A stretch of DNA of 64,000 nt from Sphingomonadales bacterium Ga0077557. Lineage in GTDB: Bacteria; Pseudomonadota; Alphaproteobacteria; Sphingomonadales; Sphingomonadaceae. This document shows, one piece after another, positions 45,107 through 57,612 of this stretch. Made by a program: the position numbers and the translations under genes. Within the stretch, counting starts at the first letter, position 1. Each line of letters opens with the position of its first letter. Where the stretch lies: the NCBI GenBank assembly GCA_001464615.1, contig LNFI01000009.1, forward strand, positions 1 to 64,000. Direction: 5' to 3'. Under the pieces are notes generated by a model. That model was not told where the DNA came from. It was given only the letters and a program-made list of their open reading frames with translations, and did not search any database.

Positions 45107-46585
45107 TTATTGTTCGAAGTTATCCGCCACCAGCCGATCGAGCAGGCGCACGCCATAGCCGGTTGCGCCCTTGTCATAGGTCGCGCCGGGCTTGTCGGCC
45201 CAAACCATGCCGGCAATGTCGAGATGCGCCCAGCGAACGCCCTTGTCGACGAAGCGTTGCAGGAATTGCGCAGCGGTAATTGACCCGGCACCGCGCGGAC
45301 CGACATTCTTCATATCCGCAATCGGGCTATCGATCAGCTTGTTATACGCATCCGACAGCGGGAACCGCCACAGCAGATCACCGGTCGATTTGCCCGCCGC
45401 GAGCAATTGATCAGCGAGCGAGTCATCATTGGCAAACATCCCGCCATGTTCGTTGCCCAGCGCGATGATCATCGCGCCGGTCAGGGTAGCAAGATCGACG
45501 ATTGTTTTCGGATGATGCGTCCGCTGGACCCAGGTCAGCGCATCGCAGAGCACCAGCCGACCTTCGGCATCAGTATTGAGGATTTCGATCGTCTGGCCTG
45601 ACATCGAGGTGACGATATCGCCCGGCCGCTGCGCATTGCCATCGGGCATGTTTTCCACCAGCCCGCAGACCCCGATGACATTGGCCTTTGCCTTGCGGAG
45701 CGCCAGCGCCTTCATCGCGCCGGCGACCGCGCCCGCGCCGCCCATATCCCATTTCATGTCTTCCATGCCCGGCCCGGGCTTGAGCGAGATACCGCCCGTA
45801 TCGAAGGTAACGCCCTTGCCGACCAGCGCGAGATCGGGATCGCCCGGCCCCTTGCCCGACCATTTCATCACCAGAAGCTGCGCGTCGCGCACGGATCCCT
45901 GGCTGACCCCCAGCAATGATCCCATGCCCAGCGCGGCCATTTCCGCTTCGCCCAGCACGGTGATTTCCAGGCCGAGCCCATCGACATCGGCTTTGACGGC
46001 ATCGACGAAGCTGACTGGATACATGATGTTGGGTGGTTCGGACACGAGCGTACGAGTCAGGTCCAGCCCCTTGGTTACCGCGTCCTGCCGGTGCCAGGCG
46101 TCCTCGCTGCCAGCGGGCGTGCCGACCAGCGTGATCGCGGTCAGCGTCGGCTTGGCCTTTTCGGCCAGCTTGGTGCGATACCGATCGATCCGCCAGCTGC
46201 GCTGGGCGGCGCCAGCGGCAAAACGTGCCACCGCGCCAGCGGCTGGCTTGCCACCAAGGCTGGTAAATTCGACCGTCAGGCTGGTCACGCCCGATGTCAG
46301 CAACCGCGCCGTCAGCGCGCCCCCTGCGCGTTCATATTCCGCCTCACCGCCCGGCCCGACGCCGACCAGCAATAGCTGAACGACATCATCGCCGAAATCG
46401 ACAAAGGCCTCAACGATCGCGCCCGCTTCACCGTCGAAACGCGCTGCCCGCGCGGCGCTGATCACCAGTCGCTGGGCGGCAGCATCGATATCGCCGAACG
46501 CGATCCGCTCTAATCCATCCTTTTCGACAGGGAGGGCCAGGACCCGGGTGTCAACGGGGCGGCGAGCAGCAAACTGGATATGCAT
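45107..46585 (-). CDS. pepA: Leucyl aminopeptidase
   Basis: A 492-aa M17 metallopeptidase. The signature NTDAEGRLVLCDAL is intact. KGVTFDTGGISLKPGPGMED and DMGGAGAVAGAMKAL give metal and active-site residues (Lys, Asp, Arg). The ATG at 46585 (MHIQFAARRP) is preferred to one seven codons earlier. It is divergent from lptD across 150 bp, which holds both promoters. PepA may also bind DNA in some bacteria; not shown here. Confidence 0.94.
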   Translation of the reverse strand: MHIQFAARRPVDTRVLALPVEKDGLERIAFGDIDAAAQRLVISAARAARFDGEAGAIVEAFVDFGDDVVQLLLVGVGPGGEAEYERAGGALTARLLTSGVTSLTVEFTSLGGKPAAGAVARFAAGAAQRSWRIDRYRTKLAEKAKPTLTAITLVGTPAGSEDAWHRQDAVTKGLDLTRTLVSEPPNIMYPVSFVDAVKADVDGLGLEITVLGEAEMAALGMGSLLGVSQGSVRDAQLLVMKWSGKGPGDPDLALVGKGVTFDTGGISLKPGPGMEDMKWDMGGAGAVAGAMKALALRKAKANVIGVCGLVENMPDGNAQRPGDIVTSMSGQTIEILNTDAEGRLVLCDALTWVQRTHHPKTIVDLATLTGAMIIALGNEHGGMFANDDSLADQLLAAGKSTGDLLWRFPLSDAYNKLIDSPIADMKNVGPRGAGSITAAQFLQRFVDKGVRWAHLDIAGMVWADKPGATYDKGATGYGVRLLDRLVADNFEQ

Positions 46586-46735
46586 CGGATTCCTTAGGAC
46601 AGTCACAAAGACGACTCGTTCCCCTTAAGCGCTCCGCACCAGCGTGGCAAAGCGCGAACCGAGATTGCAGCGCCGCCCGTCCAATGCGATAGGCGCGCAA
46701 GGCGGCGGCCATTTCCGCCAGGGGTCGATGCCAGC

Positions 46736-48991
46736 GTGAAGCGTTCCTTTCTTCTTGCCTCCTGTGCTCTGGCAGCGATTCTTGCGGTGGCAACGCCTGC
46801 GGGCGCGCAGGATTTGCAGGATCGCCCCACCGATCTGCCATCGCCGACCGAAATTCCAAGCAATGACATAAAGGGCGGGGCAACCGCCGATCAGGTCCGG
46901 TTCAGCGCCGACGGCATCGACTATGATAGCAAGGGCGATATCGTTACGGCGCGCGGCGATGTGCGCATGAACCGCGGCGGCGACCGACTGCGCGCCGACA
47001 CAATCGTGTGGAACCGCGAAACGGGCCTGGTGACCGCGACGGGCAATATCGTCGTGACTAATCCAGGCGGCGATGCTGCCTATGGCGATACGATTGAACT
47101 GACCGATTCGCTGAAGGATGGCGTGATCGAGAATATGCTGGTCGTACTTGATCAGGGCGGGCGCCTGGCCGCAGACCGGGGCAGCCGCAAGGACGGCATC
47201 GTCACGCTTGATGATGCCGCCTACACCCCCTGTTCAGTCGTCGATTCAAAAAATTGCCCGAAAATGCCGTCCTGGAAGATAACGGCGGCGCGCGTCGTCT
47301 ATGATCCGGTTCGCCAGCGCATTTTCTACAAGGGCGCACGCGTCAACATCTTCGGCATCGCCTCTATCCCGCTCCCCGCCTTCTCCAATCCGGTCGGCGT
47401 TGGCACCGATAGCGGATTTCTGACGCCCGATCTGAAATATAGCCGCGTGAACGGGGCCGAGGCGGCGGTTCCCTATTATTTCCGCATCGCGCCCAATCGC
47501 GGGCTGACCATTACGCCGCGTCTGTTCAGCGCTGCGCTGCCCATGCTGCAGGCCGAATATCAGGCGCTGACCACCAAGGGCGCCTATCGCGTGCTGGCCT
47601 ATGGCACCGTCAGCGACCGGACAGATACGCTCGCGGTAAACCCACAAACCGCGCAAAACGCGTTTCGCGGATATTTCGACGCGAGTGGCAGATTCCAGTT
47701 CGATCCCTATTGGAGCATCAGTGGATCGATCCGGGTGACAACCGATCGCACCTTCCTGCGCCGGTATGATATTTCGCGCGGCGACATTCTGCGCAACACG
47801 ATCAAGATCGAACGGATTGACGCTAACAGCTATTTGTCGATCGCTGGTTGGGCTGTGCAGACCTTGCGGGTCGGCGATCGTCAGGGGCTGCAGCCCTTTG
47901 CGCTGCCTGAAATCGATTATCGGCGACGGGTAAACGACGTGCTGATCGATGGCGGTCGGCTGAATTTGCAGGTCAACAGCTTAGCGATCGGCCGGGCAGC
48001 GGGCCAGAATAGCCAGCGTGCCTTTGCCAGTGCGCAATGGGATCTTCGCCGGATAACACCGCTGGGCCAGGAAGTGACGCTGACGGCTTTTGCCCGTGGT
48101 GATATCTACAATGCCGGCAACACCGTGGCGACCAGCGTCGTCAGCTATCGCGGCGAGGACGGATTCCACGCGCGCGCGATCGGCGCAGTCGCGCTAGACG
48201 TCAGGTGGCCATTGATTGGTCAGTTTCTGGGCGGCACGCAGCGACTGACCCCCCGCGTCCAGATCGTCGCCTCCCCGCCGATCAACAACCTGGCGATCCC
48301 CAATGAGGATTCGCGGGCGGTTGATCTGGAAGATTCCAACCTTTTTTCGCTCAATCGGTTCCCCGGCTATGATCGGGTCGAGGATTCGACGCGGGTAACC
48401 TATGGCGTCGACTGGTCGCTCGCGCTGCCCGATTTCACCTTTGATGCAAATATTGGCCAGAGCTATCGGCTGAGCAACCGGGCGACCTTATTGCCTGACG
48501 GCACCGGGCTGAGCGACAGCGTGTCTGATATCGTCGGGCGCAATGTTCTGCGGTACAAGGATCTCGTCACGCTGACGCATCGCTACCGTCTCGACAAGGA
48601 TGGGCTGGCGCTCCGCCGTAACGAACTCGACGCGACGATCGGGACACGCGGGACTTACCTGTTGCTTGGCTATTTGCGGCTCAACCGGAACATTACCCCC
48701 TCGCTGGAAGATTTGCGCGATCGCGAGGAAGCCCGGGTAGGCGGGCGCGTGCAGTTTGCTCGGTTCTGGTCGATTTTTGGTTCCGCCGTGGTGGACCTTA
48801 CCGATCGACGCGAGGATCCGACGTCGCAAGCGAATGGCTTTACGCCAGTGCGCCACCGGATCGGCTTTGCGTATGAAGATGACTGTCTGCGGCTTGGCCT
48901 GACCTGGAAACGCGATTATCGGGACACTGGCGACGCACGGCGCGGCGACAGTTTTCTGTTGACGCTGGCGTTCAAGAACCTCGGGCGCTAA
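46736..48991 (+). CDS. lptD: LPS assembly protein LptD
   Basis: A 751-aa outer-membrane protein that inserts lipopolysaccharide into the outer leaflet. It has a signal peptide (FLLASCALAAILAVATPAGA) and an N-terminal LptA-like beta-jellyroll (about residues 50-165, VRFSADGIDYDSKGDIVTAR). A long beta-barrel part follows, with FGIASIPLPAFSNPVG near its start. Two cysteines (CSVVDSKNC) precede the barrel. GTG start. First gene of lptD-surA-pdxA-rsmA. Confidence 0.93.
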   Translation: MKRSFLLASCALAAILAVATPAGAQDLQDRPTDLPSPTEIPSNDIKGGATADQVRFSADGIDYDSKGDIVTARGDVRMNRGGDRLRADTIVWNRETGLVTATGNIVVTNPGGDAAYGDTIELTDSLKDGVIENMLVVLDQGGRLAADRGSRKDGIVTLDDAAYTPCSVVDSKNCPKMPSWKITAARVVYDPVRQRIFYKGARVNIFGIASIPLPAFSNPVGVGTDSGFLTPDLKYSRVNGAEAAVPYYFRIAPNRGLTITPRLFSAALPMLQAEYQALTTKGAYRVLAYGTVSDRTDTLAVNPQTAQNAFRGYFDASGRFQFDPYWSISGSIRVTTDRTFLRRYDISRGDILRNTIKIERIDANSYLSIAGWAVQTLRVGDRQGLQPFALPEIDYRRRVNDVLIDGGRLNLQVNSLAIGRAAGQNSQRAFASAQWDLRRITPLGQEVTLTAFARGDIYNAGNTVATSVVSYRGEDGFHARAIGAVALDVRWPLIGQFLGGTQRLTPRVQIVASPPINNLAIPNEDSRAVDLEDSNLFSLNRFPGYDRVEDSTRVTYGVDWSLALPDFTFDANIGQSYRLSNRATLLPDGTGLSDSVSDIVGRNVLRYKDLVTLTHRYRLDKDGLALRRNELDATIGTRGTYLLLGYLRLNRNITPSLEDLRDREEARVGGRVQFARFWSIFGSAVVDLTDRREDPTSQANGFTPVRHRIGFAYEDDCLRLGLTWKRDYRDTGDARRGDSFLLTLAFKNLGR

Positions 48992-49069
48992 GCTTGGGTT
49001 CAGCCGTCCGGGCCCAAAGGGCCGATGCGATCCGGTATTTGATCGATTATTGGGAATTCGAAGCTAGTG

Positions 49070-50425
49070 ATGAAATCGTTCGCAACACCGCGCCTGTTCG
49101 GCCGTTCAGCCCTGCTCGCCACTGGCATCATCATGGCAGGCGCCGCGCTGGCCCAGACAGTGGCTGACAATCAACTACCCGAAACCAACCTCAATATCCC
49201 TGCCAATCTGCAGGTTTTCGGGAAGCTCGATCCGAATGTCCGCAAGCCGACTGCGATCGTCAACGATGCGATCATCACCGGCACCGATGTCGATCAGCGC
49301 GTCGCGCTGCTGATCGCGGCGAATAACGTCAAACCCTCCCCGGAAGACCGCGAACGGCTGCGGTTGCAGGTGTTGAGCGGCCTGATCGACGAAACGCTGC
49401 AGATTCAGGAAGCCAAGGCCAGCGATATCACGGTGACCAAGGAAGAGATTGATCGCAGCTTTGCCGGCGTAGCGCGCAGCTTTAACAAGCCAGTACCTGA
49501 ACTGCGCATCTATCTTCGTGCCGTCGGGTCATCCGAGCGATCGCTGCGTCGCCAGATCGAGGCAGAATTGTCGTGGAGCCGCTATCTGCGCCGCAAGGTG
49601 GAGCCGTTCATCAATGTTGGCGATACCGAAGTCGCTGGCATTATCGCGCGGATCAAGGCGAACCAGGGCGCGGAAGAATTCCACGTCAAGGAAATCTATC
49701 TGACCGCAAGCCCGGAACGCGAACAACAGGTATTGTCTGAAGCGCGTGCCCTGATTGGCGAAATCCAGAAGGGGCAGAAACCATTCGAGCAAGTCGCTCA
49801 TGACCGTTCAGAGGCGTCGACCGCTGCTGTCGGTGGCGATCTGGGCTGGGTGCGGGCCGGCCAATTGCCCGAAACGCTGGCACAGGCCGCCGTGGAAATG
49901 CGGGTCAACCAACTTGCGGGTCCAGTGCCGGTGCCGGGCGGCTATTCGATCCTCTATCTGGTCGATACCCGCACGATTGGCACCAGCGACCCGCGCGATA
50001 CGGTGCTCAATCTCCGCCAGATCAGCTTGGCCTTCAAAACCGGAATCACCACGGCAGAGGCGACGGACAAGGTTTCAGCCTTTGCTAAGATGACACAGGA
50101 GATCAGAGGTTGCGGCGATGTTGCGAAAGCAGCTGCCGCCTTTGGTGCTGAAGTCGTCGATAATGATTCGATCAAGGTGCGCGATCTGCCGCCACAGCTG
50201 CAAGACATCATGCTGAAGCTGCAGATCGGTGAATCCACCCCACCCTTTGGGTCGCCGACTGACGGTGTTCGCGCGCTTGTGCTCTGCGGTCGCGATGAGC
50301 CGAAGGTCGCTGGCCTGCCCAGCATGGAGCAAGTGCGCCAGCAAATGGAGCAGCGTGGCGTCAATCTGCGCGCCGACCACAAATTGCGCGATCTCCGCCG
50401 CGACGCCATCGTCGAATATCGCTGA
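49070..50425 (+). CDS. surA: Periplasmic chaperone/peptidyl-prolyl isomerase SurA
   Basis: A 451-aa protein with a signal peptide (LFGRSALLATGIIMAGAALA). The SurA N-domain starts PTAIVNDAIITGTDVDQRVA. A parvulin domain lies at about residues 205-300 (FHVKEIYLTASPEREQQVL ... GGDLGWVRAGQLPETLAQAA), followed by a second degenerate one. It escorts outer-membrane proteins such as LptD. A GTG just before the ATG is an alternative start. Operon partner of lptD. Confidence 0.93.
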   Translation: MKSFATPRLFGRSALLATGIIMAGAALAQTVADNQLPETNLNIPANLQVFGKLDPNVRKPTAIVNDAIITGTDVDQRVALLIAANNVKPSPEDRERLRLQVLSGLIDETLQIQEAKASDITVTKEEIDRSFAGVARSFNKPVPELRIYLRAVGSSERSLRRQIEAELSWSRYLRRKVEPFINVGDTEVAGIIARIKANQGAEEFHVKEIYLTASPEREQQVLSEARALIGEIQKGQKPFEQVAHDRSEASTAAVGGDLGWVRAGQLPETLAQAAVEMRVNQLAGPVPVPGGYSILYLVDTRTIGTSDPRDTVLNLRQISLAFKTGITTAEATDKVSAFAKMTQEIRGCGDVAKAAAAFGAEVVDNDSIKVRDLPPQLQDIMLKLQIGESTPPFGSPTDGVRALVLCGRDEPKVAGLPSMEQVRQQMEQRGVNLRADHKLRDLRRDAIVEYR

Positions 50426-50432
50426 TCGGACG

Positions 50433-51425
50433 ATGCTGGCGCCAATCGCCGTTTCGATGGGCGATCCCGCAGGGATCGGTCCGGAGGTGGCCGCAAAGGC
50501 CTGGGCCGGGCGTCGTGAACATGGATTGGCGCCGTTTTTCGCGGTTGGCGATGTCCGCGCAATCGAAAAAATATGGGATGGGCCGGTCGAGCGAGTCAGC
50601 GATCCCGCTGATGCGGCGGCCTTGTTTGAAACGGCGCTGCCAGTGCTGTCGATCCAGGACGCCGGGGACATCACGCCGGGCGAACCCGATGTCGACGGTG
50701 CGCGCTGTGCGCTCCATGCGCTTGAACTCGCCGTTGGCCTGACCCGATCGGGGGCTGCAGGTGCCCTTGTAACTGGTCCGGTTTCCAAGGCGCAGCTATA
50801 TCAGATCGGCTTTACCGATCCTGGCCAAACCGAATTTGTCGCGGAGCGATGCGGCATTTCCCGCGACAACACCGTGATGATGCTGGCCGGTCCGACCTTG
50901 CGGGTCGTGCCCATTACCACCCATGTCGCGCTCGCCAGCGTTAGTGAATTACTGAGCGTGGAACTGATCATCGCCAAAGCGCGCGTAACGGCGCGCGGCC
51001 TGACGCGAAATTTCGGGATTGAGCACCCGCGGCTGGCGCTGGCCGGGTTCAATCCGCATGCCGGCGAACAGGGCGCGATGGGGCGGGAAGAAATCGACAT
51101 CCTGCGCCCGGCGATCGAAGCACTGCGCGCAGAGGGGATCGACATTATCGGCCCATTGCCCGCCGATACGATGTTTCACCCGCGCGGTCGGGCGCGCTTT
51201 GATACGGCGTTATGCTGCTACCATGATCAAGCGCTGATTCCGTTGAAAACGCTGCATTTCGACGATGGCGTCAATATTACCCTGGGCCTTCCCATCGTCC
51301 GTACATCGCCCGATCACGGCACGGCCTTTGATATTGCCGGCAAGAGTTTGGCGGAACCCGGGGCGATGATTGCCGCAATCCAGCTTGCCACTAGCGCTGC
51401 CATCCGTCGCGCTGCGCAGGGGTGA
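50433..51425 (+). CDS. pdxA: 4-hydroxythreonine-4-phosphate dehydrogenase
   Basis: A 330-aa NAD-dependent enzyme of vitamin B6 synthesis. [13 protein letters not shown] is the N-terminal signature. [18 protein letters not shown] and [18 protein letters not shown] carry the metal-binding histidines; [20 protein letters not shown] is the third metal region. Starts 7 nt after surA; overlaps rsmA by GTGA. Confidence 0.95.
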   Translation: MLAPIAVSMGDPAGIGPEVAAKAWAGRREHGLAPFFAVGDVRAIEKIWDGPVERVSDPADAAALFETALPVLSIQDAGDITPGEPDVDGARCALHALELAVGLTRSGAAGALVTGPVSKAQLYQIGFTDPGQTEFVAERCGISRDNTVMMLAGPTLRVVPITTHVALASVSELLSVELIIAKARVTARGLTRNFGIEHPRLALAGFNPHAGEQGAMGREEIDILRPAIEALRAEGIDIIGPLPADTMFHPRGRARFDTALCCYHDQALIPLKTLHFDDGVNITLGLPIVRTSPDHGTAFDIAGKSLAEPGAMIAAIQLATSAAIRRAAQG

Positions 51426-52249
51426 CGACGCTCCCGCCGCTGCGCGATGTCATTGCCCGGCACGGGCTGCAAGCGAGCAAGGCGCTTGGCCAGAATTTCC
51501 TGCTCGATAGCCAATTGCTGGCCCGGATCGCCCGAATCCCCGGCGACCTGGATGGAGCGGAGATATTCGAAATCGGCCCCGGCCCCGGCGGATTGACGCG
51601 CGCATTGCTGGCGGGCGGTGCATCGGTAATCGCCGTTGAGCGTGATCGTCGTTGCATGCCCGCTTTGGCCGAATTGGGTGAAGCCTATCCCGGCAAGCTG
51701 CGCGTAATCGAAGAAGACGCGCTGGCGGTGGATGCCCCGGCACTGTTCAGCAGCCGGCCGCATATCGTTTCGAACCTGCCCTATAATATCGGCACGGCCC
51801 TGCTGGTCGGCTGGCTTTCCGCGCCCTGGGCACCGTGGTGGCAAAGCCTGACATTGATGTTCCAAAAGGAAGTCGCTGACCGGATTGTCGCCACCGTCGA
51901 TAGCGAACATTATGGTCGGCTGTCGGTGCTCGCCCAATGGCGGACCAGCGCAAGGATCGCGATGGGGGTGCACCGCTCCGCCTTCACCCCCCCGCCCAAG
52001 GTAATGTCAGCGGTCGTCCATCTGACACCGCTCGACAGCCCGGCAGGCGTGCCGTTGGGGATGCTCGAACAGATCACCGCCGCTGCCTTTGGCCAGCGTC
52101 GCAAGATGCTGCGCCAAAGCCTGAAGGGCGTGCCCGGCGCGGTCGATGCGCTTGAAGCGATGGGGATTGCACCCACCCGCCGCGCCGAAACCGTTAGCGT
52201 CGCGGAATTTGTGGCGCTGGCACGAACACTGGCCGCGCAGCGGGGTTAG
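51422..52249 (+). CDS. rsmA: 16S rRNA (adenine1518/1519-N6) dimethyltransferase
   Basis: A 275-aa KsgA-type methyltransferase. [39 protein letters not shown] (SAM-binding) and [17 protein letters not shown] (target adenine site) are intact. C-terminal helical domain present. GTG start overlapping the pdxA stop. End of the lptD operon, convergent with the TPR gene. Confidence 0.95.
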   Translation: MTTLPPLRDVIARHGLQASKALGQNFLLDSQLLARIARIPGDLDGAEIFEIGPGPGGLTRALLAGGASVIAVERDRRCMPALAELGEAYPGKLRVIEEDALAVDAPALFSSRPHIVSNLPYNIGTALLVGWLSAPWAPWWQSLTLMFQKEVADRIVATVDSEHYGRLSVLAQWRTSARIAMGVHRSAFTPPPKVMSAVVHLTPLDSPAGVPLGMLEQITAAAFGQRRKMLRQSLKGVPGAVDALEAMGIAPTRRAETVSVAEFVALARTLAAQRG

Positions 52250-52269
52250 ATCACCCCGTCAATCGGAAG

Positions 52270-52770
52270 TTACTGTGCAGTCGCCTTTGCCGCCGGTTGC
52301 GCTGCCAGCACGGTTGCCGGCACACCCTGGGCAATCACGGTGGCAAGCGTGGTGGCCTCGCTGCAGCCTTTCACGCAAATCTTGCGGATTTTGGTGAGAT
52401 TCTGGCGCGCGCGATCGATCGCGCCCTTGCTGACATAAGACTTGCCCTGGCCCTTCAGCGCGCCAAGATCATTCGGTTCGAGCAATAGCGCTTCGCGATA
52501 GAAACGGATTGCCTTGCCCGAAAGCCCGCGCGCTTCAGCGACATCCCCCAGCGCCACAAAGGCGGCGCGATTGCGCGGATCGACCGCGAGCGCGGTTTCA
52601 AGCGTATCGGCAGCGGCATCGAGATTGCCGGCGGCCTGGGCCGATTTACCTGCTTCAAGAAGCGAAAGCGACCGCGGATCAATCTGGCTGTCGGGGCGCT
52701 GGCCATGCAGCGATGTCGACACCGTGACCAGGGTCAGCGCGACAGCAGCAGCAACAGACGAGATACGCAT
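52270..52770 (-). CDS. Secreted TPR protein
   Basis: A 166-aa protein with a signal peptide ([20 protein letters not shown]) and two to three tetratricopeptide repeats ([20 protein letters not shown], then [20 protein letters not shown], then [20 protein letters not shown]). A Cys pair (ICVKGC) and an Ala-rich tail follow. It is likely a periplasmic scaffold. The start at 52770 begins the signal peptide. Function unknown. Confidence 0.8.
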   Translation of the reverse strand: MRISSVAAAVALTLVTVSTSLHGQRPDSQIDPRSLSLLEAGKSAQAAGNLDAAADTLETALAVDPRNRAAFVALGDVAEARGLSGKAIRFYREALLLEPNDLGALKGQGKSYVSKGAIDRARQNLTKIRKICVKGCSEATTLATVIAQGVPATVLAAQPAAKATAQ

Positions 52771-52802
52771 GGACGTCTCCAACAAGGAAGATTTCGCTTT
52801 GG

Positions 52803-53990
52803 CTAGCATGGCGATTGCAGTCTTGCGACAAAAAAGCCGTCCGTCGAGTCATGATATGGCGTCAACCGCACGCCGGGACCGTGGCGGCGGCCGGCCGGGA
52901 GATCGATTGGCAGCGCTCGCCAACCGGCATGTGCTGCAATAAAGCGCGTCACCTGATCAGCCCCCTCATCATCCAGCAACGAGCAGACGATGTAGACCAG
53001 CACGCCACCTTGCTTCACCAGCGTTGCCCCTAACGTGATCAGACCGGCCTGGGTGGCCATCAGCCGATCGATCCGCGTCGGGGTCAGCCGCCAGCGCGCT
53101 TCGGGGTTGCGGCGCCAGGTGCCGGTGCCCGAACACGGGGCGTCGATCAGCACAATATCGGCCTCCCCGCTCAGATCGGCCAGCTTCTCTGCTTCATGGC
53201 CGGGATTGAGCAGCCGGGTATCGATCTTCGTCGCGCCAGCGCGCGCTGCCCGTGGGGCGAGACGTGACAGGCGGGCGCGATCAATATCGGCAGCAATCAG
53301 CCGCCCCTCCCCCTGCATCGCCGATGCCAGCGCGAGTGTCTTGCCGCCAGCGCCAGCACAAAGATCAATGACGGTCATCCCCGGCCCAGCACCGGCGGCG
53401 AGCGTGACGATCTGGCTGCCCTCGTCCTGCACCTCGATAGCGCCGTCACGCCACAGATCGAGTTGCTCGATCTGGGTGCCGGATGGCAAGCGAACGCCAT
53501 CTGGCGCATGCGGCGACGCTGTTGCACCCGGAATCGCCGCAATCACCGCTGCCATTTCGGCGCGCGCGCAGTTGACGCGAATGTCGAGCGGTGCCCGGTC
53601 AATCAGCGCCGGATATTCCTCCGGGCCAAGCCCAGAAACGCGGAGCTTGTCGAGCAGCCAGCCGGGCGCAACACCGGGCGTTGCCGCAACCTCCTTGTCG
53701 CCAATCAGCGCAGGGCCGTGAGCCGAGCCATCGAACAAGGCCGCCAGCGCAGGATCAGCCTTTGCGACCGCCAGCATCGCCGCCCGCCCGTTCGCCGGGC
53801 GCTCGCCCGCCAACCGAATGGCGGCATAGACATGCTCCCGAACCGCACGACGATCACCGCTGCCAGCATAGCGGCGTTCCGCGAAATAGCGCGCGATCAA
53901 TGTGTCGGCAGCAGCCCCGCTTTCACGCGCGGCGAGGATGATAGCATCGAGCAACTCGATCGCCGCCTGCAGGCGGGCCGAGGGCGTCAT
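52803..53990 (-). CDS. RsmB/NOP family RNA methyltransferase
   Basis: A 395-aa m5C methyltransferase. An NusB-like N-terminal part (residues 1-130) is followed by a PUA/RNA-binding bridge, then the SAM site [20 protein letters not shown]. Catalytic cysteines are in [18 protein letters not shown] and [12 protein letters not shown]. Probably acts on 16S rRNA like RsmB, but without the exact residues that would fix the site. It precedes the TPR gene and follows guaB in the same direction. Confidence 0.87.
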   Translation of the reverse strand: MTPSARLQAAIELLDAIILAARESGAAADTLIARYFAERRYAGSGDRRAVREHVYAAIRLAGERPANGRAAMLAVAKADPALAALFDGSAHGPALIGDKEVAATPGVAPGWLLDKLRVSGLGPEEYPALIDRAPLDIRVNCARAEMAAVIAAIPGATASPHAPDGVRLPSGTQIEQLDLWRDGAIEVQDEGSQIVTLAAGAGPGMTVIDLCAGAGGKTLALASAMQGEGRLIAADIDRARLSRLAPRAARAGATKIDTRLLNPGHEAEKLADLSGEADIVLIDAPCSGTGTWRRNPEARWRLTPTRIDRLMATQAGLITLGATLVKQGGVLVYIVCSLLDDEGADQVTRFIAAHAGWRALPIDLPAGRRHGPGVRLTPYHDSTDGFFVARLQSPC

Positions 53991-53993
53991 GGC

Positions 53994-55550
<1,557 letters not shown>

Positions 55551-55673
55551 TCAATTCCTCTCCACACCGTCTGATTTGGCGTGTTGCTGTCGTATTACGC
55601 TGTGCAGACCCCAGGATAGTGCTAGAATTGGCTCCTGTGCCGGGCATGACGGCGCGACGCGGGAGTGATGATG

Positions 55674-56660
55674 ATGGACGTGGTTTTTGGGCTTATCCTG
55701 GCGTTGGTGATCCTGGTGATCAGCTATCTGCTCGCCAGCGTGAAAATGGTCCGCCAGGGATATCAATATACGATCGAGCATTTCGGCCGCTTTACCACCG
55801 TGGCGCGTCCCGGGCTCAATTTCTATCCCGCCTTTTTCTACGGCGTCGGCCAGCGCATCAACATGATGGAGCAGGTGCTCGACGTGCCGCAGCAGGAGAT
55901 CATCACCAAGGATAACGCGATGGTCGCGGTTGACGGGGTGGTGTTCTTCCAGGTGCTCGATGCCGCCAAGGCGGCCTATGAGGTGAGCGACCTGTTCGTC
56001 GCGATCATGCAGCTCGCCACCACCAATTTGCGCACCGTGATGGGATCAATGGACCTGGACGAGCTGCTGTCGAAGCGCGACGAGATCAATGCGCGGCTGC
56101 TCAGCGTGGTTGATCACGCGACCAACCCCTGGGGCGTCAAGATCACGCGCGTTGAGATCAAGGATATTCGCCCGCCGGTCGATATCGTCAACGCCATGGC
56201 GAAACAGATGAAGGCCGAGCGTGAAAAGCGGGCGAACATCCTTGATGCGGAAGGTCAAAGCGCATCCGAAATCCTGCGCGCCGAAGGCCAGAAGCGAGCG
56301 CGCATTCTGGAGGCCGAGGGCCGCAAGGAATCGGCTTTCCGCGACTCCGAAGCACGCGAACGTGCCGCCGAGGCCGAAGCCAAGGCGACGCAGCTTGTGT
56401 CGGTCGCGATCGAACAGGGCAGCGCACAGGCGATCAATTACTTCATCGCGCAAAAATATGTCGAGGCGGTCGGCAAGTTCGCGACGTCGCCCAACGCCAA
56501 GACGATCCTGTTCCCGGTCGAAGCGACGCAATTAATCGGCACGCTAGGCGGCATCGGCGCGCTGACGCGAGAGGCGATGGGGGATCATGCAACAATGCCC
56601 CCTGCCCCGCTAACGCCCCCAGCACCGCGCCGTGAGCCATTTGAGCCGCGGGACCAGTGA
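55674..56660 (+). CDS. SPFH/band 7 membrane protein (QmcA type)
   Basis: A 328-aa protein. One N-terminal membrane helix (VVFGLILALVILVISYLLAS) is followed by an SPFH domain (RQGYQYTIEHFGRFTTVARP to about residue 180) and a long coiled coil of E/A/K/R repeats (residues about 185-250). A Pro-rich tail ends it. Such proteins form large rings that keep membrane proteases or microdomains in order. The ATG at 55674 has GGGAG 8 nt upstream, better than earlier GTG/ATG codons. Overlaps the NfeD gene, its usual partner. Confidence 0.9.
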   Translation: MDVVFGLILALVILVISYLLASVKMVRQGYQYTIEHFGRFTTVARPGLNFYPAFFYGVGQRINMMEQVLDVPQQEIITKDNAMVAVDGVVFFQVLDAAKAAYEVSDLFVAIMQLATTNLRTVMGSMDLDELLSKRDEINARLLSVVDHATNPWGVKITRVEIKDIRPPVDIVNAMAKQMKAEREKRANILDAEGQSASEILRAEGQKRARILEAEGRKESAFRDSEARERAAEAEAKATQLVSVAIEQGSAQAINYFIAQKYVEAVGKFATSPNAKTILFPVEATQLIGTLGGIGALTREAMGDHATMPPAPLTPPAPRREPFEPRDQ

Positions 56661-57118
56661 CGCTGGACGGCTTGATCGCCAACGCGGCGCTACTGTGGCT
56701 GGGTGCGGCGATCCTGCTCGGCGCAGCCGAATTGATGGTGCCTGGGGTTTTCCTGGTGTTCCTGGCGATTGCGGCCGCGATTACGGGGCTGGCGGTGTTC
56801 GCCCTGCCGGTGTTGCCGCTGTCGGCCCAATTGGTGGCGTTTGCGCTATGGAGCGTCGTCTCGATCCTGATCGGCAAGCGCTGGTATCATGATTATCCGG
56901 TCGCCACCGCCGACCCATTGCTCAATGATCGCGGCGCGCGGCTGATCGGCGAACTGGTGACGGTGGTGACCCCGATCATCCAGGGTGAGGGTCGCGTGAA
57001 GGTCGGCGATGGTGAATGGATCGCGATCGGTGCCGATGCTGCGGCGGGTGAACGTCTGCGGGTGACGGCGATCCGCGATGGCAAGCTGGTCGTCACGTCG
57101 CAAATCATGCTCGATTGA
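56657..57118 (+). CDS. NfeD family protein
   Basis: A 153-aa protein with three membrane helices in the first ~75 residues (LLWLGAAILLGAAELMVPGV, then AITGLAVFALPVL) and a C-terminal OB-fold domain (GEWIAIGADAAAGERLRVTA). This is the short NfeD1b type without the ClpP-like protease part. Paired with the SPFH gene by a GTGA overlap, as is usual; the two proteins interact in other bacteria. Confidence 0.9.
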   Translation: MTLDGLIANAALLWLGAAILLGAAELMVPGVFLVFLAIAAAITGLAVFALPVLPLSAQLVAFALWSVVSILIGKRWYHDYPVATADPLLNDRGARLIGELVTVVTPIIQGEGRVKVGDGEWIAIGADAAAGERLRVTAIRDGKLVVTSQIMLD

Positions 57119-57199
57119 TTTGCCCGCAAGTGCAACCTTCGCTGGGGTGTGACGTTCTCCCTTCATGCTGTGAATTTGCAGTGAAAGGGGGCCCGTTAC

Positions 57200-57604
57200 A
57201 TGAGTATTTTCAGCATGATCAAAGATGCGATCTGGGGAAAGGCCGCCGCCCAAGCCGCTCCGGCGACCGCTTCGGCAGCTTCGGCCCCAGCTTCGGCCCC
57301 CGCTTCAGCGGCACCATCCGCTGCCCCGGTCCCCACCGGGCTGTTGAAGGTCGATGTGACCGCACTGCTCGATGAGATCCAGTCCCACCATAATCAACAG
57401 CTCAACTGGCGCACCTCGATTGTCGATCTGATGAAGCTGATCGGGCTTGATTCCAACCTGACCAACCGCAAGGAGCTTGCCGAAGAGCTGGGCTATCCCG
57501 GCGAGAAGGACGGCAGCGCCGAGATGAACATGTGGCTGCACAAGCAGGTGATGAGAAAGCTCGCCGAAAATGGCGGTACGATCCCCGAAGAATTGACACA
57601 CTAA
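57200..57604 (+). CDS. DUF3597 domain-containing protein
   Basis: A 134-aa protein. The N-terminus MSIFSMIKDAIWG is followed by a low-complexity Ala/Ser/Pro linker (residues about 14-46). The DUF3597 domain comes next, with LLKVDVTALLDEIQSHHNQQ and NRKELAEELGYPGEKDGSAE, ending in a helix that includes LHKQVMRKLAENGG. The family is thought to be structural or DNA-binding-like; function unknown. The ribosome site is AAAGGGGG before the ATG. Confidence 0.85.
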   Translation: MSIFSMIKDAIWGKAAAQAAPATASAASAPASAPASAAPSAAPVPTGLLKVDVTALLDEIQSHHNQQLNWRTSIVDLMKLIGLDSNLTNRKELAEELGYPGEKDGSAEMNMWLHKQVMRKLAENGGTIPEELTH

Positions 57605-57612
57605 ACGGTTGC